A stretch of 64,000 nucleotides of DNA. It comes from Rostrohypoxylon terebratum. Its lineage: Eukaryota; Ascomycota; Sordariomycetes; Xylariales; Hypoxylaceae. This document shows, piece by piece, positions 33,878 through 45,144 of this stretch. Made by a program: the position numbers and the translations under genes. The notes beneath the pieces were generated by a model that saw nothing but the letters and a program-made list of their open reading frames with translations, did no database searches and was not told where the DNA came from. The DNA lies in assembly GCA_022497145.1 (NCBI GenBank), contig MU385926.1:102720-166719 (forward strand), given 5' to 3'. Within the stretch, counting starts at the first letter, position 1. Every line of letters begins with the position of its first letter.

Positions 33878-36178
33878 GAGGCGATATGTGACTAAAGTAG
33901 GACTGGCATTTCAGTCTCCGCAATGAGTGATATGTATTATAGTCACCTGAATTCCTGGCGGTGTGTCATGCCAGTTGCTGTAGGATCAAGAAAAGCGGCT
34001 CTCGGAGATTTTTTTTTTTTTTCAAATTAGCTATATGGTTCGAAGCGGTCCGAACTCGTGAAAAGTAGCGGCATTATCGGGCAGTAGTGCTCGGAAAGTA
34101 TCTCCGTCTCGCACAGCGGTACCGTTTCTTGTGGGACGTGTGACGGTGAAAGCGCTGCTATAAGGAAATGCGGTATTTAAAGAGATTCATGTCCTAGTGA
34201 TGCCAATCGGGTTTATCGAGGATGCCCCAGCGAGGGTCGCACTTTAATGATGCACATGCATGCTGGAACGAAATATCCTAGGAGGCATGACAAGAAAATG
34301 TAGAAATCGGCGACCTAACTGACTCCGGCGAGAACGGGCGGGTGGTGAGAGTGGTGATAAGACGAGTCGCTTTGAAATTCGTGTCGCATTCTAAAGGCAT
34401 CAATATCTTCAATAAAGATATCTATAACATCGAAGGTTATGATCCGCACGATCCCTGGTGCGTTAGAGTGCCAGAGTGCATTGGAGTAACTCCTGATCTA
34501 AAAGAAAAAAAAGCTATGTCATGGAGATTGCAGAGATCGGATGAAAAGGTGTCGACAAGTCATTTGATCTTCGATGGTTCGTCTCAAAAAATCAAATTGG
34601 CTTACCGTCGGTACGAAGATCGCAGTGAGGATGATGCTCTACGTCCCGAGAAACCCCTTTCAAAGTTACCAATACAACCCTCGAGCTTCAGCTTCGTAAA
34701 CATTGCCTCGATCCATCCATCTCTGAGGCACCTACCTTCCTACCTTAGGTAGGTAGATAGATAATATCTTGTGATTTTGAAACGCTGAGCATTTCAGTAT
34801 AGGAATATGAATGCGCTGTTGTTGAATTCTATGATGCCCCCCAATGATTACCTAGGTCCTAGGACTTAGGTAGGAACCTTCCCGAGTAATCCAGTGTCTT
34901 AGCCGCCAATTCAGCAATGGTCGATGTGTGTATGCGATAATAACACCGCATCCCGCTAGGTGGTGATTTCTTTAGTGCCGTAGAATATTCTTCATGGAAG
35001 GTTTGAGGTCAGATCTGAAGTCAGATCAAACTACCCAAGTCTCGAAGTTGTCTCAGAAGCCCCTGTGAAGCTGTTTGATCGCTCTCTCTAGCAGGGATGT
35101 CCAGTAATCTCTGGTAAAAATCAGGGGCGTAGAAGCTGTCGGAGACAGCCGCGTAAGGAAGATGGTGGGCCCCTAAGATGCCGAGCTATCGCTAAACCCA
35201 GCTCACCTGCAATTTCCAGAAGGGCTCGTCGCCTAGGTAGATGGTGCTAGCAATGTCCTCGCTTTGGGCCTGTAAATTTGCACTCTTCAGTCAACCTAAG
35301 CCCGATTCTAGCGGCACCATGACACCAAGGACACTCTTCTCTCGACCTCGGAAGTTTGAGATCGCAAAAACGCTTCAACTTAACAAAAGAGAAAATACCC
35401 TAATGGCAGTTGAGTACCTAGTAGGTAATTGCTAATAAATAGAGCAGTGGTTATTTTAGTGATTTATCGTTCCTAATATCTGACTTGACACTCAACCATA
35501 TGTATTAGGCGGTAGGAAAGTCTGTGGTCCTCTAGGATACGGGTGCACGGTCTATATACAGCTGGTCAAGCGGCGCAATAACCGAACCCGAACCCAGCTG
35601 TTGCTGATCCTTAAGCCTCAACCACGCCTTACCTGAAAGATCTTCAGCATATCAGTGCATAAACCATATCAATGGCATGCTTTTACATCTAGTACATAAG
35701 TGCCAATGCTAAGTAATCAAAAGACCCTCGTGTCGCGACTAGATCTTTTCTGGTCCCTGTCGTCGTTGAATGTTCGTTCACGGGGACGGCCAAGATCCCG
35801 GTGCTTCAAGAGCCTTCCCCTGGGACCATATCTGATTCCGCTAGTTGTTCCGCTAACCGCTCACGATGTTCTAACTTCTATCCACAGAAGATGTAATACA
35901 GCATACTTGATTACATGTTCATGGTGCCTTGGGGTTCAGATCCTAGCGACGTACCGGTACGATGCTCCGATATTGGACGAATAGGGACAAATGTCTGCCG
36001 GAGTAGGGTCGTCGTTGGTGCCAGGCGATTCATAACCCTGCCACCATGCTAGCTCACCATCTGATCTCGATGCTAAGATGAAGTATGATCTGCAGAAGGG
36101 GCTCGCCAAAGCCTGCCCGGACTAAGTATCCTAGTTGGTCGTGCCATCGCCGACTTTGGGGTCGTTGGGCGTGCGCCA
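33878..36178. other. Gene-free stretch, about 2.3 kb
   Basis: No supportable gene. A 136-codon open frame at 34342-34752 starts at a non-ATG codon and has no motif. A CCTAGG word lies at 34851-34873. A poly-T run is at 34010-34022. Confidence 0.5.
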
Positions 36179-36180
36179 TC

Positions 36181-36187
36181 TATATAA
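36181..36187 (+). promoter_or_regulatory. TATA box and CT-rich leader of the secreted surface protein gene
   Basis: TATATAA about 265 bp upstream of the ATG at 36452, followed by a long CT-rich leader (ttcttctctatcaagcttc and similar) up to the start. TATA plus CT-rich leader is typical of strongly expressed filamentous-fungal genes. Confidence 0.55.
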
Positions 36188-36451
36188 TAGCTCTTTCCCA
36201 GCTTCATAGCACGAATCTTACTACTTTTCTTCTCTATCAAGCTTCAGTTCATTCTTTGACAGTCAATTCGTTTCAGTTCTGCGAACTTTTTGTTCTCGAC
36301 CTTCATTTCTCAGTTCCATTCATTATTCAGTACCGCCAGGCCGGTCTTTGCTCAATTCTATCATTCAATTACCTAGTTAGGACTCGTCCTCTTCTCATAT
36401 CTTCTACCAAGGAATTTGAACTTGTTGCTTGACTCAACTTTGTTCTTCACC

Positions 36452-37555
36452 ATGTACACCAAGGCCACTCTTATCTCCGCCCTTCTCGCGGTTGCCGAAG
36501 CCCGTTTCGGCCAGGAGCAAATCCCTGTCGCCGGCGTTCAATCGCTGAGCAACTTCGGTAACCCCGGCGAAGCTGCGACTCTCGCAGGATCTGTGCCTGG
36601 CGTGTTGCTTGCCGCCGCTAACCCGTGCGATAAGCTCACATTGGCTGACAAGATCGTGTCGACTCTCGGTACTGATGCCTCGGTCATTGCAGCGGCGCAG
36701 AACCTCGTCGCCGCTGAGCAGAACTTTAACCCTTTCGCCGTCAGCATCCCTAATATCTGTGGTGACGCCACCCTTCCTGCTACCACGGAGCTCCGTGGTA
36801 TCGTTCCTCTAATTGACCCTGCCGTTACTGGCTCTGACACTGAGAACGCCAACTCGGAGACATCCCTGAAGACTCCTTTCGATGCGACCGGTCTCAGCGT
36901 GGCCGATGTTATGAAGGCCCAAGGTTTCTCGAACTTCACCATTGCCGGTGCTGCCGCGAACAACAACGCCAACTCGGGTGCCAGCAGTTCCACCACCACC
37001 GCTGCCGCTGCAGCCACTACTTCCGCTTCCAAGACCAAATGTGCCGGCAGCAAGACGACAACTACCGCCGCTGCCGCCACTACTACTGCTGCCGCTTCTA
37101 ACAACAACTCCGGCAGTGCCTCAAACAGCGGCTCGACGACTCAAGCGGGCGCCGGCGCTGTAAGCAACCCCGTCACTGGTACTTTCCCCGGTTTCCAAGC
37201 CTCTTCCCTCGGTCTCGACTTCGGAACTTGCACGCCCACCGTCAAGTTCGAGGAGTCTCTCAACGGTCGTAAGGCAGGAGAGTTCACCTTCCAAGCCCAA
37301 GATCCTGTTGTCAACAAGGGCCAACAGGAAGCCTTGAACCCCAACATCATCTTCAACCGTATCTGCGACCAGCTTGTCAACGTCTGTGGCGCCGCCGCCG
37401 ACGCTGTTACCGCTTGCCGATCCGCTCAGACTAGTCTGGGATCTGGCGCTAAGGACGCCTCAACCGCTAACGCCTGGAATACCGCTTTGGGCTTCGACGG
37501 TGTTAACATCAACCCCGACAACGCTCCTCAGACCGGTCTTGTCGGCCACACCTAA
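36452..37555 (+). CDS. Secreted Ala/Thr/Asn-rich surface protein, 'circumsporozoite-like' fungal family
   Basis: Intronless, 367 aa, with a strong start context (CACCATG). Signal peptide MYTKATLISALLAVAEA, then RFGQEQIPVAGVQSL. N-terminal domain with NPCDKLTLADKIV and SIPNICGD; a low-complexity middle (about 165-245) of Ala/Thr/Ser/Asn runs likely to be O-glycosylated; and a conserved C-terminal domain FGTCTPTVKFEESLNGRK, QAQDPVVNKGQQEALNPNI, RICDQLVNVCGA. The C-terminal pattern recurs in abundant, uncharacterised cell-surface proteins of Sordariomycetes that databases sometimes call circumsporozoite-like; there is no link to the malaria protein beyond low-complexity sequence. No GPI-anchor signal seen. 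Likely a cell-wall or secreted protein. Promoter features and strongly C-ending codons suggest high expression. Confidence 0.8.
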   Translation: MYTKATLISALLAVAEARFGQEQIPVAGVQSLSNFGNPGEAATLAGSVPGVLLAAANPCDKLTLADKIVSTLGTDASVIAAAQNLVAAEQNFNPFAVSIPNICGDATLPATTELRGIVPLIDPAVTGSDTENANSETSLKTPFDATGLSVADVMKAQGFSNFTIAGAAANNNANSGASSSTTTAAAAATTSASKTKCAGSKTTTTAAAATTTAAASNNNSGSASNSGSTTQAGAGAVSNPVTGTFPGFQASSLGLDFGTCTPTVKFEESLNGRKAGEFTFQAQDPVVNKGQQEALNPNIIFNRICDQLVNVCGAAADAVTACRSAQTSLGSGAKDASTANAWNTALGFDGVNINPDNAPQTGLVGHT

Positions 37556-39469
37556 GTAAGTCCGTTTGGTGCTCGTTGGACATGGGTGGGATAGTCGCTA
37601 GTAATCGTGTACAAGCGAAAGGCGTTTAGGAGATAATGCGTCATGACATGTTAAGAACTTAGATTGTATTTTATTTGAATAAATTAAATTAAATTTCGTG
37701 TACAATGACGGACATCGTAGATAATGTACGAAAAGTGACCCCATCATCATAGAATCATCAATTCAGCAGTATCTTCTATGCCTCAGTTGCGTATTATGTA
37801 ATCAAGGAAATAAGCCCCCTTTAACCCCCTTTTTCTTCGGCAAAACAAAGAAAGATAATAAACGTTCGCACTTATGCTAGCTTTATTTACATTGGTTATA
37901 TAGACATTTGAAATGGCATACGCTTGAACTTTCTTAGGTACAGAAAATGCCGAAGGTTTCGCTCCCCCTTCCTCCCGAGGGTTCTCCTGGGGACCGTCTT
38001 TTGAAAGCTGTCCACCCCCTAAAACCCTCTATTGTACATAGTTCCCAACAGGTACTCCACGATTCAAATTTCGTGCTATCGGCCATCTACCTACTTCAAG
38101 GCCTCCGCTCAACAAATAAGACATGCTATATTTCTCATTACATATGGGAAAACCTAACCTAACCTAGGTGCTGGATGGTTTTGGATACAAAAGCCTGCTG
38201 GGTAGGTACTAAATAAGAGGCGAAATTTCCAGCGTCACGTAACATTTAGGGCTGCATAGTCAAAGTACTGTAGGGTGACAACCAGTTCCTGCAAGATTTA
38301 CACGGTTTCATTAGATCTGAGGTGATACAAAATGCTGTCCAAGTCCCTTGTTAAGCATAGGCAACCAAGTGCCGTAAGATGAGATGAAGTGTCTATCGGT
38401 ATTCGTCAATTGGTGTCACGGTTCTACCTTAGTCGGTAGTAGCCAAGATCTCTTGCCAAGTCGCTATTCTGCAGTCCTTAAATCATCCCGTGTATCTTGT
38501 AATGGAGTGTAACATTATCGTATGTTACTTGTCAATCAAGAGTGTAACAGTAATATATCCGCGCCATTACATCACAAACCAATCTGCATCCCTACCTAGG
38601 TAATAGCCTAATTAGTGTTAAGTGTATCATTCACACCATTGTCAACTTTGTTGTTGGTTTAAGGTTGTAGTAAATTAACTACGATATCTCATGTGCGTGA
38701 GAATAAGCATGACATTTTAGAAATAAAAGAAACCACCACTAGGAAATATTACTAACACAAGTACATGCATGGTTAGGTATTGCTATTAACCCTGTGTCGA
38801 CCTAAGTAAACACGTAAGTAAGCATAGATTTTAATGATGAAAATTGTTGTAAGCACCTTTAGTTAATGGTGTTTTAATGTAGCTTCTTAAACTCCTAGGA
38901 AGTTGAATGCTTAAGAGGTAGGTAGATAGTTATCTAGGATTTCAGTGATTATAGTGACTAGGTACTTTTATTAAAACCTGAAGTTTGCATTGGTTACCTA
39001 CCTGCCTACCTACCTAGTAGGTATGTAATTCTAGCTTATTGCCCATATAATTTGTGAAGCGGTTAATACCTAGGTACCTATAATATCAGCTTACCTACGG
39101 TATCAGCTATTGCTCGGAAAACTCCCAGGTTAGACCCGCAAATAAGCAAGCTCCAGTGATTGTTTCGTGAGCCAAATTTAATCCTTGAGCTTACCAATTG
39201 GTTGACTGCTAAGTGGTGTTGACGCAAGGTGGAAAAGAAAGACTTAGTTTTGTAGCCGACGTTATACCCGACCCTACTCGCCCCTCACGGTAAGCCTGTC
39301 TACGACTCAAGTATACTAGGTAGGTACTTCCCGGTACATCCGGAATGGCTCCTATAGGCTCTCATAGGGCGCTATACTTCGGGCCGCGCAGTATTAGATC
39401 GGTCCGAGTCTAGAAGCTATATCATAAGAATATAACATATTGTTAAAGGCAGTTCGTAATTTTAAGGCG

Positions 39470-39485
39470 CTTTCCGCGCGGAAAG
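39470..39485. repeat. Perfect 16-bp palindrome
   Basis: CTTTCCGCGCGGAAAG equals its own reverse complement; GC-rich core in AT-rich surroundings. Confidence 0.8.
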
Positions 39486-39644
39486 TGTTAATAGTGAAAG
39501 GGTCTAAACGAAGATCAGGATTATTGTTACCTAATACTCCTTAGTTCATAAGTAGCTTGATATAGGAGAATAATATAAAAGACCAATCATTCCGACTATA
39601 GGTAGGTAATAATATATGGAGCTATGTCAAGTTGATACCTAGTG

Positions 39645-39680
39645 GTGATGCAGTACGTGATGCAGTACGTGATGCAGTAC
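39645..39680. repeat. Tandem repeat, three identical 12-bp units
   Basis: Three exact copies of gtgatgcagtac in an AT-rich, gene-free stretch. Each unit starts with GTGATG. Confidence 0.9.
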
Positions 39681-39889
39681 ACTAGCTCCGTGCCATTCCT
39701 GAGATTATCTGGTATAACCTTCGACTAGAATGTGTAATTATGATAGTCACATGGGCTATTGATGTTGATCTATTGCCTTAGGGCTGTTGCTGGGATCTTT
39801 CTAGCTTATCTTATATTATTAGAACGCTAACCGGATGTCATGTCCTAACTGCATTTCATAATACGCGATAGTGATGTCCAGCTGACTGC

Positions 39890-40239
39890 TCTGCCCCCCC
39901 TGGTTGGTTTGCTTCTTGGAACTTCTTCGTGATGGCTTCGATTACGTCGAGGTCGACGAAGCTGTTGGGAATCTGCCCACCTACCCTGTCAGGGGAAACG
40001 GCTCACGTATTACGAGGGCGCTGGGAGACTTCGTCGTATTTGTCGGAGGAAATATGTTCTATGTTTAAGTGATAGGCACGAAGGAGTTGAGCGACGCGGC
40101 GCGGTCGACGCGGTTCTTCTCCAACCGAATCATTCATCCTCCGGAGACTGCGCAGGGTCTTTGGGATCCTTTCCGGTCCATTTCTGCGTAAACGGTTTTC
40201 AAACGGTTTGCATGGTATAGGGAATGTAGTGAATGCCAT
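39890..40239 (-). pseudogene. Possible coding relic
   Basis: A GC-richer patch within AT-rich DNA. The minus strand reads an open frame from 40239 (MAFTTFPIPCKPFENR, later VAQLLRAYHLNIEHISSDKY) to a stop at 40003; then, in a different frame further on, NSFVDLDVIEAITKKFQEAN, which looks protein-like. No domain recognised, so this may be a decayed gene or chance. Confidence 0.25.
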
Positions 40240-41539
40240 CTACGAAGACCTTCGTTGTCAAGGTTCTTGTGCTCCACTTCCCGCCTCTTGCGTAGGGCTC
40301 TCCAAAAGGTTCCTATACCTGCGTACGTTAACGATGTTCGGATGTTGCCTTCCTATCTGCATGGCGGGCTAAGCAATGTCAAAATATGTTACCAACTATT
40401 GACGACGATTGACGGCGCCGCTCGTTATCATCTATTCCAAGTTCTCTCGCATGCCACGTATCTGGTATGATTCTAGGTCCTGTCGTTGTGGCGCTCGCTA
40501 TGCATTGCATTGCGTCCGCTCTTGCAGCCAGCCCAGTTCTTAGCACTGACGTCTTCCCGACAACCTACTAGGCTAGGTAGTAGGTACCTAATAGGGCGCA
40601 AGTACAGGTAAGTATTGGTTTTCAAACATGCTACTGATGCTACTGATCTGCAGACGGGCTGTGCCGCCATGTACTGGTTCTGATCCGCTTCAGAAGGGGA
40701 GACTTTCCACTCTTAGCATCTGAGCGGTCCCCATGTTAGTGCATTTGTTTTGAAAGTGCATTAGTACGGACGCACTGCGAGTCAAACGTTCCAAGTACAA
40801 GAAACCTATAATAGTGTAGGTACTACGTACTACTGGTAGGTAAGCAGGCAGGCAGGCTAAGGACTCAAGTTCGATAGTCGAGCTCCATACATGGCTATCT
40901 CTTGGTTATTCTGCGCTCTTCTGCATCGGTCTGACATCGAATCCTAAAGAGGTATTTGTCGACTATTCATGTTTCAATCAGAACCCTTGCTACTACATAC
41001 TAGTATGTCTTATTGTCTTATCAGCACGGATTTGGAGGGAGCCTGGAGACATTCCAACGGCTTGTCACGCCACATGCGCGTAGTTTCCCACGGCTGCCCA
41101 CGTTTGCGCCCTCTTATTCTGCGGGGAAATCAAGCGGTCAGCAACATGAGGGGCAGAGAGGTCAGGGAGACAGGGCATGCTGGTGTTATTTTCTGGGACC
41201 CGTATGTATAATATGATGGAACATTATATTATTTTGGGGATATTTTAAGAACCACCCAGTTACCTCGTGGTATTTCATCACCCATGGTACTTGCATGCCC
41301 CTACTTATATAGCTGTGGGTATCGATGGCCGACATCTTGCACGCGGGTATCATGGTTTTCGATAATCGAGCCGATGAACTCCATGACGCTTCGGCTGATC
41401 GCCCACAACTTTCGGTCGGGACGGCCCGAGGGTTCGGGTCCAGAATGGTTCGCGACCGTGCCGTTAACATGCATCCATGAAGAAACAGTCGAAGGTTGTT
41501 GACATTTGAGAAGCTTAGGCATACGGACAAGTTATCTAT

Positions 41540-41648
41540 TATCCTTGTACTTACTTACCTAGGTATACTTACCTACTTGCTCTTACCTAGGACCTAGGTA
41601 CTTATCTACTTACCTACCTAGCTACCTAGCTACCTACCTACTAGGTAG
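41540..41648. repeat. Dense TACCTAGG-type repeat tract
   Basis: About 100 bp made mostly of tacctaggt, cttacctac and ctagctacc words, including one full cctaggacctaggta copy; the most concentrated patch of a word that recurs across the window. Confidence 0.7.
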
Positions 41649-41799
41649 GAACACATTATTTGAATGTCACCACGATAATATGTGTCAATGTGGTAGCTTA
41701 TGTTATCCAGAAGAACTTCATTTGCTAATTATCAGTGCTATGTACACTCATTTGTCAACCCAATCATTTCAATGTCGACGTTCCCATGCAATTAATCCC

Positions 41800-43263
41800 T
41801 CATTGGATCTTGCCCGCAACGGTGTCCGGCACGTCCTCTACTACCGTCGTCTCGTACCCTCTAAGCTCAAAATATTTCTTAAACTCGGGATCTTCAGTGA
41901 GCTGTGCGACCAACGACTTCTCAAATGGGATCATGAACTCGCATCCCTCGTCGGGATTGGATGTCGTTCGCGGGGGATAGATGATGATTAAGCCCTCATC
42001 TACCTTTTCCGCAAAGAGGTGTCTAAATGCCTTTGGTCGTGCAAACCCAAAGTCAGCTTCGGTGACCTTAGTATCACGCCAGTCCGTCATGATGATCGTC
42101 AAAGGTGGGAACGAATCGATGCGGATAAAGAGAGAAGTCTTGTCACGAATGGGCGCAACCGAATCCATTGCTTTACGTAGCGCGTCTTCGGTCATGCTGT
42201 TGGTCAGCCCGCGGATATATGAGGCAAGCTTTGATAAGGGTGCCTCCGAGATGACCTCCGCATTGGTTAGCCTTGTCGGGGCCGTTGCCGATACGGCGGC
42301 AAAGAACACATTCCTCTGGATCCTTTCGGGCTCGAGTGGGGTCAGCCGCTTCCTCATGTTGACGGCCTCACCCCATAGGCTTGACTCATTAGGCTCTACG
42401 TTATAGATGGTGGCGCGGTGCTTGGAAAGATATCTCCATAGAAAAGCCGAGACGGCGTCGTAGGTCGAGATCCAGGAACCATCTGTGGAACTAGCAAGCT
42501 TCTTGAGATCCTCAGCCTTACTCTTCGGCAGATGGAGTAGCATTGCTGCTGACGGAGGGTGGGGGTAACGGCTGGGAGCGGGAGGACCATCGATCTTGGA
42601 CTCTTCCGGCACCTCCTTTGCGATAAAGCGCGTATGGCGCACAGCTTGCATATCCCAGCCGGGCGCTGGTGTTTTATTGACGATGGCAGCGCAATTGTCT
42701 GCGAGTTGGTGGGCTACACTGGCCCAACCCATTACGTCATTGGCGTAGTGGTGAGAATGCATATTGAGGATTAACCCGCCCGGGATGAAGTTGGCTTGGA
42801 ATGCTGACACGAAGGGGCTAGCATCGGGATGGCACTCGGGCCTTTCACCGTATACGAGCCCGTTCCAGCTCAAAGTCGGAATTTTGTCGCTAATTTTTGA
42901 AGAGACGAAGTTGGCGTTCTCGAGCTCGGAGAACGAGGGGAAGTTGTCCTCGGGAGAGTCAAGATGCTGGACAATAAAGCCGACCGTGCTATCCTTTCTC
43001 TTGACGAAAGAATGGTCGCCGAACTCATTCTTCTCAATGGTGCCCACTAGGTGTCTAGCCTGAGCGAGAGTTCGCTCGAGGCCTTCCTTAATGACTTCGG
43101 CGATCCTGGCCTTGTCGACGCCTTCATCCAACTTGAAGAAGAGTGCGTAGTTGTTGTACACGCACGCAGCTAAGTAATCAAGAGTAGAGAGTCTGATACT
43201 TTCCTCCTCGGGATCGTTCTCCCAACCCCATGGGTGAAGCTGATATTCCTGTTTCGTCGGCAT
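41800..43263 (-). CDS. BAHD/TRI101-type acyltransferase (transferase family)
   Basis: Intronless, 487 aa. Catalytic HxxxD at His172-Asp176 (MHSHHYANDVMGW), and the structural DFG-type motif is present as ADFGFARPKAFRHL. The opening LSTLDYLAACVYNNYALFF and the segment WISTYDAVSAFLWRYLSKHRA fit the fungal branch that includes trichothecene 3-O-acetyltransferase and many secondary-metabolite acyltransferases. It would move an acyl group from CoA to an alcohol or amine. It is about 1 kb from the FSH hydrolase on the same strand and about 8 kb from the PKS, so it may acylate the polyketide; that link is inference. Cytosolic, no signal peptide. Confidence 0.86.
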   Translation of the reverse strand: MPTKQEYQLHPWGWENDPEEESIRLSTLDYLAACVYNNYALFFKLDEGVDKARIAEVIKEGLERTLAQARHLVGTIEKNEFGDHSFVKRKDSTVGFIVQHLDSPEDNFPSFSELENANFVSSKISDKIPTLSWNGLVYGERPECHPDASPFVSAFQANFIPGGLILNMHSHHYANDVMGWASVAHQLADNCAAIVNKTPAPGWDMQAVRHTRFIAKEVPEESKIDGPPAPSRYPHPPSAAMLLHLPKSKAEDLKKLASSTDGSWISTYDAVSAFLWRYLSKHRATIYNVEPNESSLWGEAVNMRKRLTPLEPERIQRNVFFAAVSATAPTRLTNAEVISEAPLSKLASYIRGLTNSMTEDALRKAMDSVAPIRDKTSLFIRIDSFPPLTIIMTDWRDTKVTEADFGFARPKAFRHLFAEKVDEGLIIIYPPRTTSNPDEGCEFMIPFEKSLVAQLTEDPEFKKYFELRGYETTVVEDVPDTVAGKIQ

Positions 43264-44275
43264 GGCTTCTTTTGTAATCTTGATGTTATCTTGTTGTGCT
43301 TTACGACAACTTGAAGGTGCAATCTTGGAGAAACGCCCGGAAACGCCGCTGTGTGCGACTTGATCTAGTTTAAATAATTCCTAGGAAGCTTACCGCCGGA
43401 GAGTTTACTTGGTCCGAACGCCCACACCCACGTAGTAGTCGGGTATTACAGGTAAGAAGCGAAGCAGATGGAGGACTAATGCGGCGGTGGGGTAGGGAAT
43501 GTATAGATAGGGGCTGAATTCCCGGCCAATGCAGGGGAATCAAAAGGTCCAACATTCACTATTATTAATTACACGGCAAAGCTGGGCAGACCTGGGAAAG
43601 CCTGGCCTCGATGTCGATACCTATCTAATGTCTGTAAGGATTGAGAAGACGAGCTACACTAGCTGGGTATGTGTGTGCTAGCCATTTTCTACTCGTCCCC
43701 TGCTGTAATGTAATCGTACGGTCCGTGCGGATTTTACAGGTGGCAATGCTTTCCGAGTCTACAAGCTCATTTTATATTACTATCGACATAAAATGTTGGT
43801 GTAATGTTTGGCTTTTATGAAGGTGATAGGTCGGTGAGGTGTTGTTGGCCGAATCGAGTACACGATCCGACTCTCGCTCGTTGCTACGCAGCTGCGCGTG
43901 TACGAAATACACCTGCGTACTTAATCCATCCATAAGCCCCATTGTCGCCTCATAAGTAAGCGACCCAAGGATAGGGTTACGAGGGTTACATCCAGAAAAA
44001 GGGAGGCATGGTTAGCGTGATTATTTTCTTTGCGTCTTCCCTTTTTCGCATGGATCTACGGATACTCCCTTAATACCATGTCGCCTTCTCGTTTCAAATC
44101 ATCAATGCATGGAACGTCAAAATGTTGGTGCCAAAACAGAAACGAGTTCGAAAAATCAACATTTCTTAGTCATCCTCCCTTCCCCCTTCTCTCCTGGATG
44201 CTTGAGATGATCTCTATGCCGACTGAACTGCAAGCCCCCTACGTAGTAGTAGTTCGACACCCCCCCTTTTAGGCT
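43264..44275. other. Intergenic, acyltransferase to FSH hydrolase
   Basis: About 1 kb without a gene. It is the upstream region of the acyltransferase and the 3' flank of the hydrolase. Confidence 0.5.
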
Positions 44276-45144
44276 TTATCGAGCGCCATCCATTGCGTTC
44301 TCTATGACATGCTCAATCGCACGTAGAGTTCCGGCCAAGCCCTGATCGGATTTCGAACCTGGCACGTCGTGACCCAGATCGTGAAGAAAGACCTCCCTGA
44401 CTTGATCATCGCAGAGTCGAGATAAAGATTCGTGGACTTTGATCTCATCGGCTCCAGCAGTCCGGGACCAGATATGGGCGGTCGGAATCGCGAGTAAAAC
44501 CCCATCTGTGTCTGGATCGACGTGCTTGATTACGCCAGATCGGACTAGGTCAGGATCAAAGGGTGGAGCTGCGCAGAAAAACACAGCACACTTGAACCCA
44601 CCGAATGAACCATGCCTTGCGTCTTCGACCAGCATCATGGCCGCTACCGTTCCGCCCTCGGAGAACCCCATGATTCCATCGAATGGGCCTCGGCTCTCCA
44701 CAAACTCTATCATGTTGTCGCAAAGATCTTGGTCTTGTTCTGCGTTGTGCGCGACGTACCCGAAGAACTCGTCAGCGAGAGCCTCAGCGCCTGCATGGTG
44801 TTAGCATTTTTTTTTTCGCTAACTGATGGGTAGCATTCGGCAAGATATGCTAGACTGGGCTTCGATACCAACTTGGGGTGGTGTAGGAACTGTGCCATTC
44901 GCAAATATGAATTCGTGGTCTCGTCCAAGAGCCTCCCGGATCCTTGCTGCCGAGAAGTTAATCTCGGTTTGCAAAAAATGCTACTCGAAGAGCGAACGGG
45001 GAACCATACCGGTCTGCATTTCAAAAATCTTTTTTTTTTTTTACAACTGCCGTCAGTTCATGCTCATTGCTCCCGAAGGATGTCACAGGGATGAAGACGT
45101 ACCTGTGCGCTCGTCCCCCTCCCATGTAAACAGAGCCATCTCAT
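44276..45144 (-). CDS. FSH-family serine hydrolase (LovG-like candidate)
   Basis: Three exons: 45103-45144, 44869-44980, 44276-44790; introns 122 and 78 nt; 222 aa. Spliced start MRWLCLHGRGTSAQHFLQTE, then HEFIFANGTVPTPPQVG, and the nucleophile elbow GIMGFSEGG with Ser95; the catalytic His is in LGHDVPGS. Fits the FSH1/OVCA2 hydrolase family, about 220-280 aa. In lovastatin biosynthesis the FSH-family enzyme LovG releases the product from the HR-PKS LovB. The PKS in this window also lacks its own releasing domain, so this hydrolase is a good candidate for that role, though general esterases share the fold. Intron 1 carries a decoy exon-like stretch (GAAATGCAG) behind a 12-nt poly-A run on the coding strand. 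Confidence 0.85.

Larger units (their letters stand above)
37556..41799. other. Gene-poor, AT-rich stretch, about 4.2 kb
   Basis: No intact gene. It holds a 12-bp triplicate at 39645-39680, a 16-bp perfect palindrome at 39470-39485, a GC-richer relic-like patch at about 39890-40240, and a dense run of TACCTAGG words at 41540-41648. Short open frames have no motif. Confidence 0.5.

Noticed and set aside
34342..34752. 136-codon open frame
   Set aside because: Starts at a non-ATG codon, no domain, no splice support.
39645..39680. CRISPR-like array
   Set aside because: The three units are contiguous with no spacers, and the genome is fungal.
29775..43263. A trichothecene cluster (TRI14-like plus TRI101-type acyltransferase)
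   Set aside because: No trichodiene synthase, P450 or TRI6/TRI10-like regulator is present, and unrelated genes separate the two; both families are widespread outside such clusters.
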